DNA of 60,339 bases from Clostridiales bacterium (GCA_031286385.1 JAITUJ010000064.1:1-60339), one strand, 5' to 3'. Shown: positions 1-8,502, counted from the first letter of the stretch. Made by a program: numbers and translations. Notes: generated by a model from the sequence alone, not told the origin.

Positions 1-20
1 GACGTGTGCTCTTCCGATCT
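1..20. other. Illumina TruSeq adapter remnant
   Basis: The first 20 bases are identical to the 3' end of the standard Illumina TruSeq read-2 adapter (it ends GCTCTTCCGATCT). This is library sequence left on a contig end, not genome. The genomic sequence starts at about base 21, only four bases before the stop codon of the first gene. Confidence 0.95.
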
Positions 21-24
21 GCAT

Positions 25-897
25 TCAATTCCCATCTACTACCGCCACTTTTTGTTGCTTCTCTACCATAAAAAGTTCTTCTTTTGCTTTGATGTTATCC
101 AAAATTTTTGTCACCAATAACTCCAATTTACTTCCTTTTCTGTAATCAGCAGGAGCAAAAAAACTTATGCGATTTTCCATCAAAAGTTGTTTTACGGCTA
201 CTGTGTTGTCGTCAACTGGATTGTATACCCCTATTGCAAAGCCTCCCTTGCTACTCAATAGACTCATTGCTGGTATGTCAGTATAACTGTCACCTATATA
301 TATCATATTTCTAAAAGGCACACGCCTTTGGTCATGTGGCATTGCAAGGTTGACTTTTTGTTCGTCATACAAATCCAAAGCACCTTTATTTATCCTGTAC
401 ATATACTGTGTCTTTTGAGTGTAATTTACAACTCTCTTTGGCCAAATTGGATTTTCATTTTGGTTGTAGACAAATTCTGACGCAAAGATTGCTTTGATAT
501 ATTTTGCTATACTTACACCTTCTATAATCTCTTGTTGCCCTGCCGAGATTATGTAGTGCTCTAAGTTTATATTGAGTTTTTCGGCATATGTGTTTATCCT
601 ATTAAACCAAGTTTGCACACCTTGGTAAAGCTCAACTTGCTTACCCATATCAAAAAAGTCACTCTTTGTAAGACAGTATTCATTTCTTGCTGCCATTTCT
701 ACTGTCATCTTCATGTAAGATAAGACTTTATCCATACCATTATTTTTGGCCTGAATATCACAAAGTTCCCAAAACTGACTGGCATTTATTCTAAGCTTAT
801 CAAACAAAGCATACTCTTGCATATCCTTTGGACATAGCGTCTTGTCAAAATCATAACATAAAGCGACAATGATTTTTTTTGCAGTATTTTCTATCAT
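25..897 (-). CDS. HAD-superfamily phosphatase
   Basis: A 290-residue haloacid-dehalogenase-type hydrolase. Motif I is DFDKTL (about residues 16-21), with the nucleophile and acid/base aspartates. Motif IV is IGDSYTDIPA (about residues 201-210), with the magnesium-binding aspartates. A serine in YIISAGQ fits motif II. A long helical cap sits between motifs I and II. The substrate cannot be told; the fold resembles phosphoserine-phosphatase-like HADs. The ATG overlaps the tatD stop as ATGA, so the two genes are translationally coupled. The stop codon lies just outside the adapter remnant, so the C-terminus is probably real, although it is only four bases from the contig end. Confidence 0.85.
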   Translation of the reverse strand: MIENTAKKIIVALCYDFDKTLCPKDMQEYALFDKLRINASQFWELCDIQAKNNGMDKVLSYMKMTVEMAARNEYCLTKSDFFDMGKQVELYQGVQTWFNRINTYAEKLNINLEHYIISAGQQEIIEGVSIAKYIKAIFASEFVYNQNENPIWPKRVVNYTQKTQYMYRINKGALDLYDEQKVNLAMPHDQRRVPFRNMIYIGDSYTDIPAMSLLSSKGGFAIGVYNPVDDNTVAVKQLLMENRISFFAPADYRKGSKLELLVTKILDNIKAKEELFMVEKQQKVAVVDGN

Positions 898-1655
898 AAT
901 TCAATCTTAAACAGTTTTTTAGCATTTTCAGTCGTGTGATGTTCCAATTCTAAAACTGAAATGCTTTTCAAATTCGCTAAAAATTGTGCAGTAAACTGTA
1001 CAAAAGAAGGGACATTCACTTTGCCCCTATGCGGGACAGGGGATAAGTAAGGACAATCTGTTTCTACCAAAATGCGATCCAAGGGGATAATCATAGCTGC
1101 TTGTTGTATACAATGGGCATTTTTATATGTCACATTTCCACTAAAAGATATGTGATATCCCATATCTAAAAACTGCTCTGCCAAATCTTGATTGCCACTA
1201 AAACAGTGTATTACTCCACCATATCTCAATTTTCTTTTTATCAGTATTTCGACGCAATCAGCGTCAGCATCTCGCAAGTGTACTATGTGCGGTAGCTGCA
1301 ATTTTTCTGATAAATCCAACTGATATTCAAAAGCACTTTTTTGCAAAAACTTGTCATAACCTTGATAGTGGTAATCCAAACCACACTCCCCTATTGCTAC
1401 TACTTTGCTACTATTATTTACCAAGTCTTCCATCCATTTTAAATTCAAAGGCGCTTGCAATTCACTAGGGTGTACGCCCACAGTCGCATAAATACTTTGA
1501 TGAGTCTTTGCCAAAGCAATCGCCTCTATGCTAGTTTGCTTGTCCGTACCTATACAGAGCACTGTATGTACTCCGCTGTTTACATAGTCGTCTATGACAC
1601 CATTTAAATTATCTGCATAAGTCTTATCTTGCAAATGTGTATGTGTATCTATCAT
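894..1655 (-). CDS. tatD: TatD-family metal-dependent deoxyribonuclease
   Basis: A 253-residue TIM-barrel metallohydrolase of the TatD/YabD family; characterised members are 3'-5' DNA exonucleases or DNA repair factors. The metal ligands are visible: THTHLQ near the N-terminus, the glutamate in GECGLDYHY (about residue 93), HLRDAD, HCFSG and ETDCPYLSP. Length is normal. It is the first gene of a two-gene unit with the HAD phosphatase. There is no Shine-Dalgarno sequence before the ATG; a -10 box lies seven bases upstream, so translation probably starts from a leaderless mRNA. In many Firmicutes yabD follows metG, as it does here. Confidence 0.93.
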   Translation of the reverse strand: MIDTHTHLQDKTYADNLNGVIDDYVNSGVHTVLCIGTDKQTSIEAIALAKTHQSIYATVGVHPSELQAPLNLKWMEDLVNNSSKVVAIGECGLDYHYQGYDKFLQKSAFEYQLDLSEKLQLPHIVHLRDADADCVEILIKRKLRYGGVIHCFSGNQDLAEQFLDMGYHISFSGNVTYKNAHCIQQAAMIIPLDRILVETDCPYLSPVPHRGKVNVPSFVQFTAQFLANLKSISVLELEHHTTENAKKLFKIEL

Positions 1656-1662
1656 TTCGACT

Positions 1663-1691
1663 AGTATACCCCAAACTTTTAACTAAGTCAA
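1663..1691 (-). promoter_or_regulatory. tatD promoter (leaderless)
   Basis: On the minus strand, -35 TTGACT (1686-1691), a 17-base spacer and -10 TATACT (1663-1668). The -10 box is seven bases from the tatD ATG, so the transcript should start at or within a base or two of the start codon. The promoter abuts the metG terminator. Confidence 0.75.
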
Positions 1692-1692
1692 C

Positions 1693-1718
1693 AAAAAAAG
1701 CGACAAAATGCCGCTTTT
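1693..1718 (-). terminator. Intrinsic terminator after metG
   Basis: Read on the minus strand: AAAAGCG, a nine-base loop and CGCTTTT, continuing into a run of seven T. It lies 28 bases past the metG stop and separates metG from the tatD promoter. Confidence 0.8.
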
Positions 1719-1746
1719 ATTTCATACAAATCTACATTGCACACTG

Positions 1747-3267
1747 TCAACTTTGACCCAATATGCTAAGTTCATTGGCTAAATCTAATCTATTGTATAG
1801 TATATCTAAATCTTTTAGTTTAAAAGTATTCTTTTGAAAATTCAAAGCTTTTAAAACTGTATTCGGTTTTTGTATCAAAAATGGCAAAAACAACTCACTC
1901 GCCACTTTTATACAAACAAGCAAGTTGAATAGCACGCGTTGCAAGCGTAACTTGTCAGCTTGTTGTTTTGCTAGTATCCAAGGCTTTGTGTCATCTATAT
2001 ATTTATTTGCCGCTACACACAAGTCAATGATATATTCCAAGGCTTGACTCATGTTTAAAACATCAATTTGAGAGTCTACCAATTGAGGCGTATTTTTAAT
2101 TACTGACAAAAACTCACTATCAAACTCACCAACTTGACCACCTTTTTGGTAGACAATTCCATCAAAATTTTGCTTTGCCATGGCAAATGTTCTGGACACT
2201 AAATTGCCGTATATGTTGACCAAATCAGTATTTATTCTCTTTATAAATAGCTCTAAACTGTAAATGCCATCATTACCAAAAGGAATTTCTCTTAGACAGT
2301 AATACCTAAAAGCGTCTACACCATACCTTGATACCAGTATGTTTGGATCTACGACATTCCCCTTTGACTTTGACATCTTGTCACCTCCAAACAAAAACCA
2401 ACCGTGTCCATATACTTTTTGAGGCACAGGCAATCCCAATGCAAAAAGCATTGCAGGCCAAATTATGGAATGAAACCGAACAATTTCTTTGCCCACCATG
2501 TGAAGGTTTGCTGGCCAAAACTGCTTAAACAACTTATCATTGCTACTGCCAAAACCAAGCATCGTCACATAATTGGATAGAGCGTCTATCCAAACATACA
2601 CAGTGTGCCCACTGTCAAATGGCACAGGGACACCCCAACGAACATTGCTACGACTGACTGCTAAATCTTGTAAGCCCTCTTTAATAAATTTAGACATTTC
2701 ATTCTTTCTCGATTGAGGCTGTAAAAAATCAGTATTCTCTATCAAATCTAGCAATTGACCAGAATATTTACTCAAAGCAAAGAAATAACACTCCTCAGTA
2801 GAATCCACAACTGTGCGTTTACAGTCTGGACAACAGCCATCAATTAGCTGACTGTCCGTCCAGAAAGATTCACACGGCGTACAGTATTTCCCCCTGTAAA
2901 CTGATTTATAAATGTCACCTTTTTTATACAGCGTGTCAAATAGGTGTTGAACAGCTTTCACATGATATTCATCCGTTGTTCTAATAAAAATGTCATATTC
3001 TATGCCCAATGTTTTCCACAAGTGTTTGATGTTGTCAGCGCGCTCATCTACATAAGCTTTTGGATCCATGCCTTTTTGTTGAGCAATTTGAGCAACTTTT
3101 TGACCATGTTCGTCTGTCCCTGTACCAAACAGTACCGAGTATCCCTTTGTTTTATAGTACCTTGCTAGTGCATCACAATTGACAGTAGTATAACAGTGCC
3201 CTATATGCCATTGTCCACTAGGATAGTACAAAGGTGTTGTAATGTAGTATGTCTTTTTGTTTTCCAT
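1747..3267 (-). CDS. metG: Methionyl-tRNA synthetase
   Basis: A class I aminoacyl-tRNA synthetase that charges tRNA-Met. The HIGH signature is in SGQWHIGHCY (about residues 17-26). The KMSKS loop is GGDKMSKSKGNVVDP (about residue 300). A zinc knuckle of the CxxC...CxxC type (CTPC and CPDC, about residues 128-149) sits in the connective peptide. At 506 residues it ends after the anticodon-binding helices and lacks the C-terminal EMAP/Trbp111-like tRNA-binding domain found on many Firmicutes MetG proteins. No clear Shine-Dalgarno sequence and no T-box leader precede the ATG. A terminator follows. Confidence 0.97.
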   Translation of the reverse strand: MENKKTYYITTPLYYPSGQWHIGHCYTTVNCDALARYYKTKGYSVLFGTGTDEHGQKVAQIAQQKGMDPKAYVDERADNIKHLWKTLGIEYDIFIRTTDEYHVKAVQHLFDTLYKKGDIYKSVYRGKYCTPCESFWTDSQLIDGCCPDCKRTVVDSTEECYFFALSKYSGQLLDLIENTDFLQPQSRKNEMSKFIKEGLQDLAVSRSNVRWGVPVPFDSGHTVYVWIDALSNYVTMLGFGSSNDKLFKQFWPANLHMVGKEIVRFHSIIWPAMLFALGLPVPQKVYGHGWFLFGGDKMSKSKGNVVDPNILVSRYGVDAFRYYCLREIPFGNDGIYSLELFIKRINTDLVNIYGNLVSRTFAMAKQNFDGIVYQKGGQVGEFDSEFLSVIKNTPQLVDSQIDVLNMSQALEYIIDLCVAANKYIDDTKPWILAKQQADKLRLQRVLFNLLVCIKVASELFLPFLIQKPNTVLKALNFQKNTFKLKDLDILYNRLDLANELSILGQS

Positions 3268-3301
3268 AACTGTTAATTAGCTGTTGCTTTTTTGTAATGA
3301 G

Positions 3302-3330
3302 TTGTTCACATTTACACATATTTATCCACA
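3302..3330 (+). promoter_or_regulatory. DnaA-box-like sites upstream of metG
   Basis: TTATCCACA at 3322-3330 is a perfect match to the classical DnaA box. TTGTTCACA at 3302-3310 differs by one base from the TTATNCACA consensus. Both lie in the 80-base gap between metG and dps. Two sites are not an origin; they could be a regulatory DnaA site or chance in AT-rich DNA. Confidence 0.3.
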
Positions 3331-3348
3331 ATAATTTTCTATTTTTTG

Positions 3349-3786
3349 TCATGCACTCATCGTAGATTTGAGCATCCATGACAATTTTTGATATTCACCA
3401 AGATATTTAGCAAAAATGTCAGCTGTTCCAAAATCTCCTTCCTTATTTGCAAGCTCATGGATATTCTTACTAGCATCAATCCAGAAAAGTACATCTTCAT
3501 GCAAAATTTTCACTGCTTCTGCTGCCTTGATTGGCTTGTCAGCAAGTTCTGTGATTTTTGCCAATTTTAAACTAGATGCCAAACTTGCCACTGGCGTGTG
3601 ACCTATCATCAACATTCTCTCTGCTACTTCATCAATTATCTCCGCACAAGAGTCATATAAATCTTCAAACTTGGCGTGCAGTGAAAAAAAGTTTTCGCCT
3701 TTAATGTACCAGTGCAAATTGTGTAGCTTTACAAACATAATTTGCTGATTTGCTAAGTATACGTTCATACATTCATTTAACTTCAT
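3349..3786 (-). CDS. dps: Dps-like ferritin (DNA protection / iron storage)
   Basis: A mini-ferritin of about 145 residues. It carries the Dps ferroxidase signature: H-x-x-W around HNLHWYIKG, then FFSLHAKFEDLYD and DEVAER. Family members form 12-subunit shells that oxidise Fe2+ with peroxide and protect DNA. The start is set at 3786 because TTAGGAG lies eight bases upstream; the longer frame to 3822 has no ribosome site and would run into the promoter and operator. It is a single-gene unit with a strong promoter and a palindrome at the transcription start, suggesting repression by a PerR/Fur-like regulator (inferred). Confidence 0.9.
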   Translation of the reverse strand: MKLNECMNVYLANQQIMFVKLHNLHWYIKGENFFSLHAKFEDLYDSCAEIIDEVAERMLMIGHTPVASLASSLKLAKITELADKPIKAAEAVKILHEDVLFWIDASKNIHELANKEGDFGTADIFAKYLGEYQKLSWMLKSTMSA

Positions 3787-3816
3787 ATTTTGTCTCCTAA
3801 AATTTAAAAATATATG

Positions 3817-3863
3817 ATACAATCATATTGTATGATTATATCACATCTTTTTTATTTGGTCAA
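3817..3863 (-). promoter_or_regulatory. dps promoter with start-site palindrome
   Basis: Minus strand: -35 TTGACC (3858-3863), 17-base spacer, -10 TATAAT (3835-3840). Immediately downstream, covering the expected transcription start, is the perfect inverted repeat ATACAAT-CAT-ATTGTAT (3817-3833). This position is typical for a repressor operator. The 7-3-7 layout only loosely resembles PerR/Fur boxes. Confidence 0.75.
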
Positions 3864-3885
3864 TTTATTTTTGCAAATTGAAAAG

Positions 3886-5433
3886 CTAATCTAAAATACC
3901 TGACACAAATTCTTTTGCTACAAAATCTTCAATATCGTCTATCCCTTCGCCTACTCCTACATAAACGACAGGTTTTTGCAGTTCTTCACTAATAGCCACG
4001 ACTACACCACCTTTTGCTGTGCCATCAAGCTTTGTCAATATAATGCCGTCTATGTCCACGATTTCATCAAAAGCTTCTACTTGTGCCAAAGCGTTCTGCC
4101 CCGTCGTCGCATCTAATACTATATAGGACAAAAATTGAGCATTGGGCATGTTGTTGTGGACTACTTTTACTATCTTTTTCAGCTCATCCATTAAGTTTTT
4201 TTTGTTGTGCAGTCTACCTGCTGTATCCACAAGCAACACTTGAGTATTGCGCGCTTTTGCAGATGCTATCGCATCATACACTACGGTGCCTGGATCTGCC
4301 CCTTCGTCATGTTTTATTATGCGAACCTTAGCTCTATCTGCCCATATTTCCAACTGACTGCTTGCTGCCGCTCTAAAAGTATCCGCTGCAACTAGGGTGA
4401 CAGTCTTGCCCATTTGCCTAAACATGTTTGCAAGTTTACCTAGTGCGGTAGTCTTACCAACACCGTTTACACCTACCAACATAATTACAGTAGGATATTC
4501 AATCTCTGGAATATCCCAGCGTGACAGCATGTCCGTTATTATCTGTTTTAAAATATCTTTGCAATCTTGTGGATTTGTAATGTGCTTTTTGTTAATTTCA
4601 ACTTTCAACTGTTCCAAAATCTCCTCTGTAGCACTCACGCCCATATCACTAGTTATCAATATGGACTCCAACTCTTCATAAAAATCATCATTAAGCACAC
4701 CGCCTGTAAACAAGTTGTTGAGTTTAAAAACGAAGCTATCTTTGGTCTTTTTTAAAGCAAGCTTCAACTTACCAAAAAAGCCTAACCTCTTTTTTTGCTG
4801 TGTATTTTTCTCTAATTTTATATCGCTTATTATCTGCTCTACTTGTTCTTTTGCTACTTTTTGTGCCTGCTCTTTTGCAACCCTGTCTGATTGTAATTTG
4901 GCATCTCTAATTAGGTTTTCTTTTTCTATCCGCTTATGTTGTTGTTTTACAATTTGATCTACTTTTATTTTAATTTGACTTTCATTCTTTTCTTTTAATA
5001 TACTTTCCACTTGTCGCTTTTTAGCTGTGTCCATTTTGTCAAAAACATGAAATTTAACTGCTTTTGACACATCTGCATCTTGATCAGACTGAGGTTCTAT
5101 CTGCACTTGCTGTGCATCTGTTTGCTCTGTTTGTGCTGAATTTACAGTGTCAGAAAAACTTTGTTCCTGTCCCAAATTTTCTTGCTGTAACTTTTCAACA
5201 GACACACTTTGTTCATCAGTAATTTGTTGTTCTGCTTGTACAGGCTGAAAAGGCTCTTCCAACTGTGAAGCAGAGAAAATCTGCTGTTCATCAGTAGCTT
5301 TCTGCCCTGCTTGGTCTTGCACTTGCTGTTTTGAAAGCTCCTGTTCTAGCTTTAACTGCTCTGCCTGCAGTTTGGCTTGCATTTCAGCTTTTAATTCTGC
5401 TTCTTTTTTTTTCTTCCTACCAAAAAATAACAT
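3886..5433 (-). CDS. ftsY: Signal recognition particle receptor FtsY
   Basis: The SRP receptor GTPase, which docks SRP-ribosome complexes at the membrane. The C-terminal NG domain has the P-loop GVNGVGKTT (about residues 321-329), DTFRAAA, the G3 motif DTAGR and the G4 motif TKLDGTAKGG. The first ~215 residues are a very charged, Gln/Glu/Lys-rich A domain with predicted coiled-coil character, long for a Firmicutes FtsY, starting with a basic FFGRKKKKE stretch. The start is supported by AGGAG seven bases before the ATG. Its divergent neighbour is the NUDIX gene. Confidence 0.96.
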   Translation of the reverse strand: MLFFGRKKKKEAELKAEMQAKLQAEQLKLEQELSKQQVQDQAGQKATDEQQIFSASQLEEPFQPVQAEQQITDEQSVSVEKLQQENLGQEQSFSDTVNSAQTEQTDAQQVQIEPQSDQDADVSKAVKFHVFDKMDTAKKRQVESILKEKNESQIKIKVDQIVKQQHKRIEKENLIRDAKLQSDRVAKEQAQKVAKEQVEQIISDIKLEKNTQQKKRLGFFGKLKLALKKTKDSFVFKLNNLFTGGVLNDDFYEELESILITSDMGVSATEEILEQLKVEINKKHITNPQDCKDILKQIITDMLSRWDIPEIEYPTVIMLVGVNGVGKTTALGKLANMFRQMGKTVTLVAADTFRAAASSQLEIWADRAKVRIIKHDEGADPGTVVYDAIASAKARNTQVLLVDTAGRLHNKKNLMDELKKIVKVVHNNMPNAQFLSYIVLDATTGQNALAQVEAFDEIVDIDGIILTKLDGTAKGGVVVAISEELQKPVVYVGVGEGIDDIEDFVAKEFVSGILD

Positions 5434-5452
5434 TTAAATCTCCTATTGTATT

Positions 5453-5481
5453 ATTATAACATATATAAAATAATTTTGCAA
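5453..5481 (-). promoter_or_regulatory. ftsY promoter
   Basis: Minus strand -35 TTGCAA (5476-5481), 17-base spacer, -10 TATAAT (5453-5458). The predicted 5' leader is only about 13 bases, just long enough to hold the AGGAG site. Confidence 0.6.
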
Positions 5482-5486
5482 AGCGT

Positions 5487-5515
5487 TTGACTTATGCAAA
5501 AAGATATGTTAATAT
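5487..5515 (+). promoter_or_regulatory. NUDIX gene promoter (leaderless)
   Basis: Plus strand -35 TTGACT (5487-5492), 17-base spacer, -10 TAATAT (5510-5515), then eight bases to the ATG at 5524. It diverges from the ftsY promoter in the same 90 bases. Confidence 0.6.
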
Positions 5516-5523
5516 TTCTTAAT

Positions 5524-6078
5524 ATGGAAATTAGTAAATTTGATTTGCAATTAGCATTGCAAAAATACAAAGCTTATGATGAATATGAGCAAAAAAATTT
5601 GCAAAATTTTTCAAATTTTTTGCAAAATTCAAAAGAACCATTTGTACGCTCAAATTTTATAGGGCACATCACGGGGTCTGCATACTTGCTTTCAAATGAC
5701 TTGTCCCAAGTTTTGCTACACCATCACAGATTTTTAAACAAATGGCTTCAATTTGGAGGACACAGTGATGGCGATGCCAATACACTCAGAGTAGCTTTTA
5801 GAGAAACTATTGAGGAGTCTGGTATAGACAGTATAGTGCCATTGAGCCTTGATATTGTGGACATTGATATACATAATGTTCCACCAAATGCTCAAAAATA
5901 TGAACCGGCTCATCTACACTATGATGTCAGATTCATATTTTTGACTGACCATAAAGATTTTAAAATATCGCAAGAAAGCAACGAGATAAAGTGGTTTGAT
6001 TTTACACAATTTAAAAGCCTTTTTTCAAAAACAGAACATTATAGGTTTGCAAAAAAATGGGAGCTCCTTTTGATTTAA
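5524..6078 (+). CDS. NUDIX hydrolase
   Basis: A protein of 184 residues with a Nudix box, GHSDGDANTLRVAFRE followed by EESGI. The REx2EExG core that binds the metal is intact, but the first glutamate of the GX5E element is replaced by alanine. The LQFGGHSDGD entry is typical of a clostridial NUDIX group of unknown substrate. It likely hydrolyses a nucleoside diphosphate derivative. I place the start at 5524 because the -10 box is eight bases upstream; the first in-frame ATG at 5494 lies inside the promoter. It converges with the acyltransferase, with six bases between stops. Confidence 0.82.
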   Translation: MEISKFDLQLALQKYKAYDEYEQKNLQNFSNFLQNSKEPFVRSNFIGHITGSAYLLSNDLSQVLLHHHRFLNKWLQFGGHSDGDANTLRVAFRETIEESGIDSIVPLSLDIVDIDIHNVPPNAQKYEPAHLHYDVRFIFLTDHKDFKISQESNEIKWFDFTQFKSLFSKTEHYRFAKKWELLLI

Positions 6079-6084
6079 TGCACA

Positions 6085-6933
6085 CTACTTCTCATATTCA
6101 AGAGGTTTCTCGTACTCAACTTCATAGCACTTCTGCCATGCTTTTGCATTTTGTTCTTGCAAATAAACGCTGTTAGCTTTTACAGACAAGCTTTTATCAG
6201 GATATATGACAGGCATTATGTGAAATTTAAATTTTTGCACAATCAGTCCATCTTTCCCCACTAAATCACTATCACTCATAGTCAAAAAACAGGGAATGAC
6301 AGGCACACTATTTTTGGCTGCCAATACAAATGCACCGAGTTTTGTAGGGCGAGGTTTTTTATAGTGATGCCAAAGTGAACTTTCAGCAAAAATACATATT
6401 TTTTTCCCTCTTTTTAACCAGTATTGTACGGCATCAAAGCTATGCTTGTTGAGCTGTATATTTGTTTCGCTTACTGGAATTGTATTGCAATTTCTCATAA
6501 AAACACCTATCCAGCCTGGATACGTATAATTACTTTCTTTGATAACTTTAAATAATCTAAATTTAAAATAACCAAATTGCCTTCTAAATGCCAAATATGC
6601 CAAAAAGTGGTCGTATGGATGAACATGATTTAATGTAACAATAGCACCTCCATTTACACCGATTAAGTTTTGCATGCCTTGCACATCACATTTTGAATCA
6701 AATATTAGTACCTTTTTTTTTATTTCCCTATTTATATATGCTCTTGCTATTCGGTTGCTAAAAAACTGCTTAACTTTACTAAAAATTTTTTTGTTATACA
6801 AGTCTATTTTTTTAGGGTCAAGTGTGTCATAAGGAGGATCTTCTTCTACATCATCATTGAAAAGTCCAAGCTGTTCATATTCTTTTATTTTATTTTCTGT
6901 TTGTATTCTTCTCTGACTATCTCTATAATCCAT
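6085..6933 (-). CDS. PlsC-like 1-acylglycerol-phosphate acyltransferase
   Basis: About 282 residues with the lysophospholipid acyltransferase HX4D motif in NHVHPYDHF (about residue 108) and a FAESSLW segment where the family has the FPEGT block. Such enzymes add the second acyl chain to glycerol-3-phosphate lipids at the inner membrane face. An N-terminal extension of ~85 charged residues precedes the domain, and no clear membrane segment is seen. The serine in place of EGT glycine-threonine is atypical, so the exact acceptor is uncertain. An upstream ATG at 6951 is also possible; neither start has a ribosome site. Confidence 0.75.
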   Translation of the reverse strand: MDYRDSQRRIQTENKIKEYEQLGLFNDDVEEDPPYDTLDPKKIDLYNKKIFSKVKQFFSNRIARAYINREIKKKVLIFDSKCDVQGMQNLIGVNGGAIVTLNHVHPYDHFLAYLAFRRQFGYFKFRLFKVIKESNYTYPGWIGVFMRNCNTIPVSETNIQLNKHSFDAVQYWLKRGKKICIFAESSLWHHYKKPRPTKLGAFVLAAKNSVPVIPCFLTMSDSDLVGKDGLIVQKFKFHIMPVIYPDKSLSVKANSVYLQEQNAKAWQKCYEVEYEKPLEYEK

Positions 6934-6996
6934 AACTATATAATAACACAAAAATTCAAATATTTAAAGCAAATTTAAGCCTCAAAAAAATATTTA

Positions 6997-8430
6997 TCAT
7001 TTTGTTTCCAATTTTGCAATCACAACACTCATGTCATCTTGTACTCCATCTGATTTACCAGCACTGTCAAGTATGAGTTTGCACAGTTCTTCTGGTGACA
7101 AATGCTTGAAGTTAAAAATCAACTTTGCAAGACTTTGACCATCAAATCTGTCCGTTATGCCATCTGTTGCAAACACTACAAGGTCACCAGCTTTTAGCTT
7201 AATCTTTGTAACAATTGGCTTAGTTTCCGCCAACATTCCCATGGGCAATGACAATCCATTGATGATGACAGTTTTACTGTTTTGACACACTATAGATTTT
7301 GGAGACCCAAATTTAAAAATATCCAATGTATGCTCTTTTGTATCAAAAATTGCTATGTCCATAGATGAATAAAGTTCTTGTTCGGTTATCAACAGGTCAT
7401 TTGTCAGCTGCAAAGCTGAAAATGTAGGCATATTTGTCAAAAATAATTTTTCTACCAACTGTGTACACTTTTTACTGATGCTAAAAGCTTGTTCTCCACT
7501 GCCCATTCCATCACATAAAGTCATCAAAAACTTGCCACCACCTAAATTTACAAAGTTGCTGTAATCGCCACAGACATCTCCTTTTGGCATAAAACTTTGC
7601 GCATATTTTACTGACAGTAGGTTATTTGTTCTAACTCTGTAAAGATACAAATAAACCACCCCCACTGCAAATACCAAAATACAACTGTCTATGCTAAACT
7701 TGTCAAAAAAAAGCCCAGATACCGCCACAGATACTGTACTTACCAAAACTTTGCTAAATTCGTTATTCCCAATAATGTACACAGACAGCGCTAATACACT
7801 GCTTAGTGCTACAAAATAATAGTCCTGGGAAGCTAAACTAGCACCAACCCCCAAAGCAAGTGAAAAGCAAAAGTGAGCATTTACATCTTTGCAAAATAGA
7901 ACAACGACAGTAATAAAAATTACAAACGATTGTAAACCAATATAGGGAATCGTGTACAAAGACAACCCAACAACTGTGAGTATGGAGCAATATAGTAAAA
8001 ATTTTTGTGTACTTTGTTTTTCCTCATTAAGTACCATTAAGTTACTGCATAAATAAAAAAAACCAAATGCGAGTACTCCATCTAAAATAACGAATTCAAT
8101 TAACTTGACATCTAAGTACACAAAAGCCATATCAAGCAAAATTAGTAACAAAAAAGTAATTATTATTTTATACTTAGATTTATTCTTTAAAAAACAGGAC
8201 AGTAATACAACACCCGATTGCAAAAAAAATAATAAACTGTAACTTTGATTGCCCGAACTTAAAAGTCTAGCGACCAAGTAAACAGGTACAAAAAAAATAC
8301 CATTTGGCACAGCACAAACCAAACTCAACGCCCCGACTCCAAAGGGTTGAATGTTGAAAATTGTTCCAAAGGATACTATGAACAAAAATAAAATTTGACA
8401 GTATGTGTTACTTAGTTTTATTCTATACAC
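6997..8430 (-). CDS. spoIIE: SpoIIE-like serine phosphatase, short form
   Basis: A 477-residue membrane-bound PP2C phosphatase. Roughly 8-10 hydrophobic segments occupy residues 12-265, followed at once by a PP2C domain (about 275-477) with GDVCGDY, the metal aspartate in LCDGMGSGEQA (about 308), FATDGITDRF and DGVQDDMSV. SpoIIE dephosphorylates SpoIIAA and so activates sigma-F in the forespore. B. subtilis SpoIIE is ~827 residues; the ~260-residue central region that links membrane and phosphatase and mediates FtsZ interaction and regulation is absent. The start is GTG at 8430, seven bases after a TATACT. Another SpoIIE/RsbU-type role is possible. Confidence 0.85.
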   Translation of the reverse strand: MYRIKLSNTYCQILFLFIVSFGTIFNIQPFGVGALSLVCAVPNGIFFVPVYLVARLLSSGNQSYSLLFFLQSGVVLLSCFLKNKSKYKIIITFLLLILLDMAFVYLDVKLIEFVILDGVLAFGFFYLCSNLMVLNEEKQSTQKFLLYCSILTVVGLSLYTIPYIGLQSFVIFITVVVLFCKDVNAHFCFSLALGVGASLASQDYYFVALSSVLALSVYIIGNNEFSKVLVSTVSVAVSGLFFDKFSIDSCILVFAVGVVYLYLYRVRTNNLLSVKYAQSFMPKGDVCGDYSNFVNLGGGKFLMTLCDGMGSGEQAFSISKKCTQLVEKLFLTNMPTFSALQLTNDLLITEQELYSSMDIAIFDTKEHTLDIFKFGSPKSIVCQNSKTVIINGLSLPMGMLAETKPIVTKIKLKAGDLVVFATDGITDRFDGQSLAKLIFNFKHLSPEELCKLILDSAGKSDGVQDDMSVVIAKLETK

Positions 8431-8437
8431 TGGATAC

Positions 8438-8470
8438 AGTATAACACAATATTATTAATACTTTTTGACA
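8438..8470 (-). promoter_or_regulatory. spoIIE promoter region with Spo0A-box-like site
   Basis: Minus strand -10 TATACT (8438-8443), seven bases from the GTG. No good -35 hexamer lies 17 bases upstream. TGTCAAA (8464-8470) sits 20 bases upstream and matches the Spo0A box TGTCGAA at six of seven positions. In B. subtilis spoIIE is activated by Spo0A from a promoter with non-standard spacing, so this is plausible but unproven. Confidence 0.4.
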
Positions 8471-8502
8471 TACTTTGTAAAAAATAAAATATTGCTGTCA
8501 AA

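Noticed and set aside
5581-5640. AT-rich repeat around TTTGCAAA in the NUDIX gene
   Set aside because: It is in-frame coding sequence (KNLQNFSNFLQN) and does not form a regular repeat.
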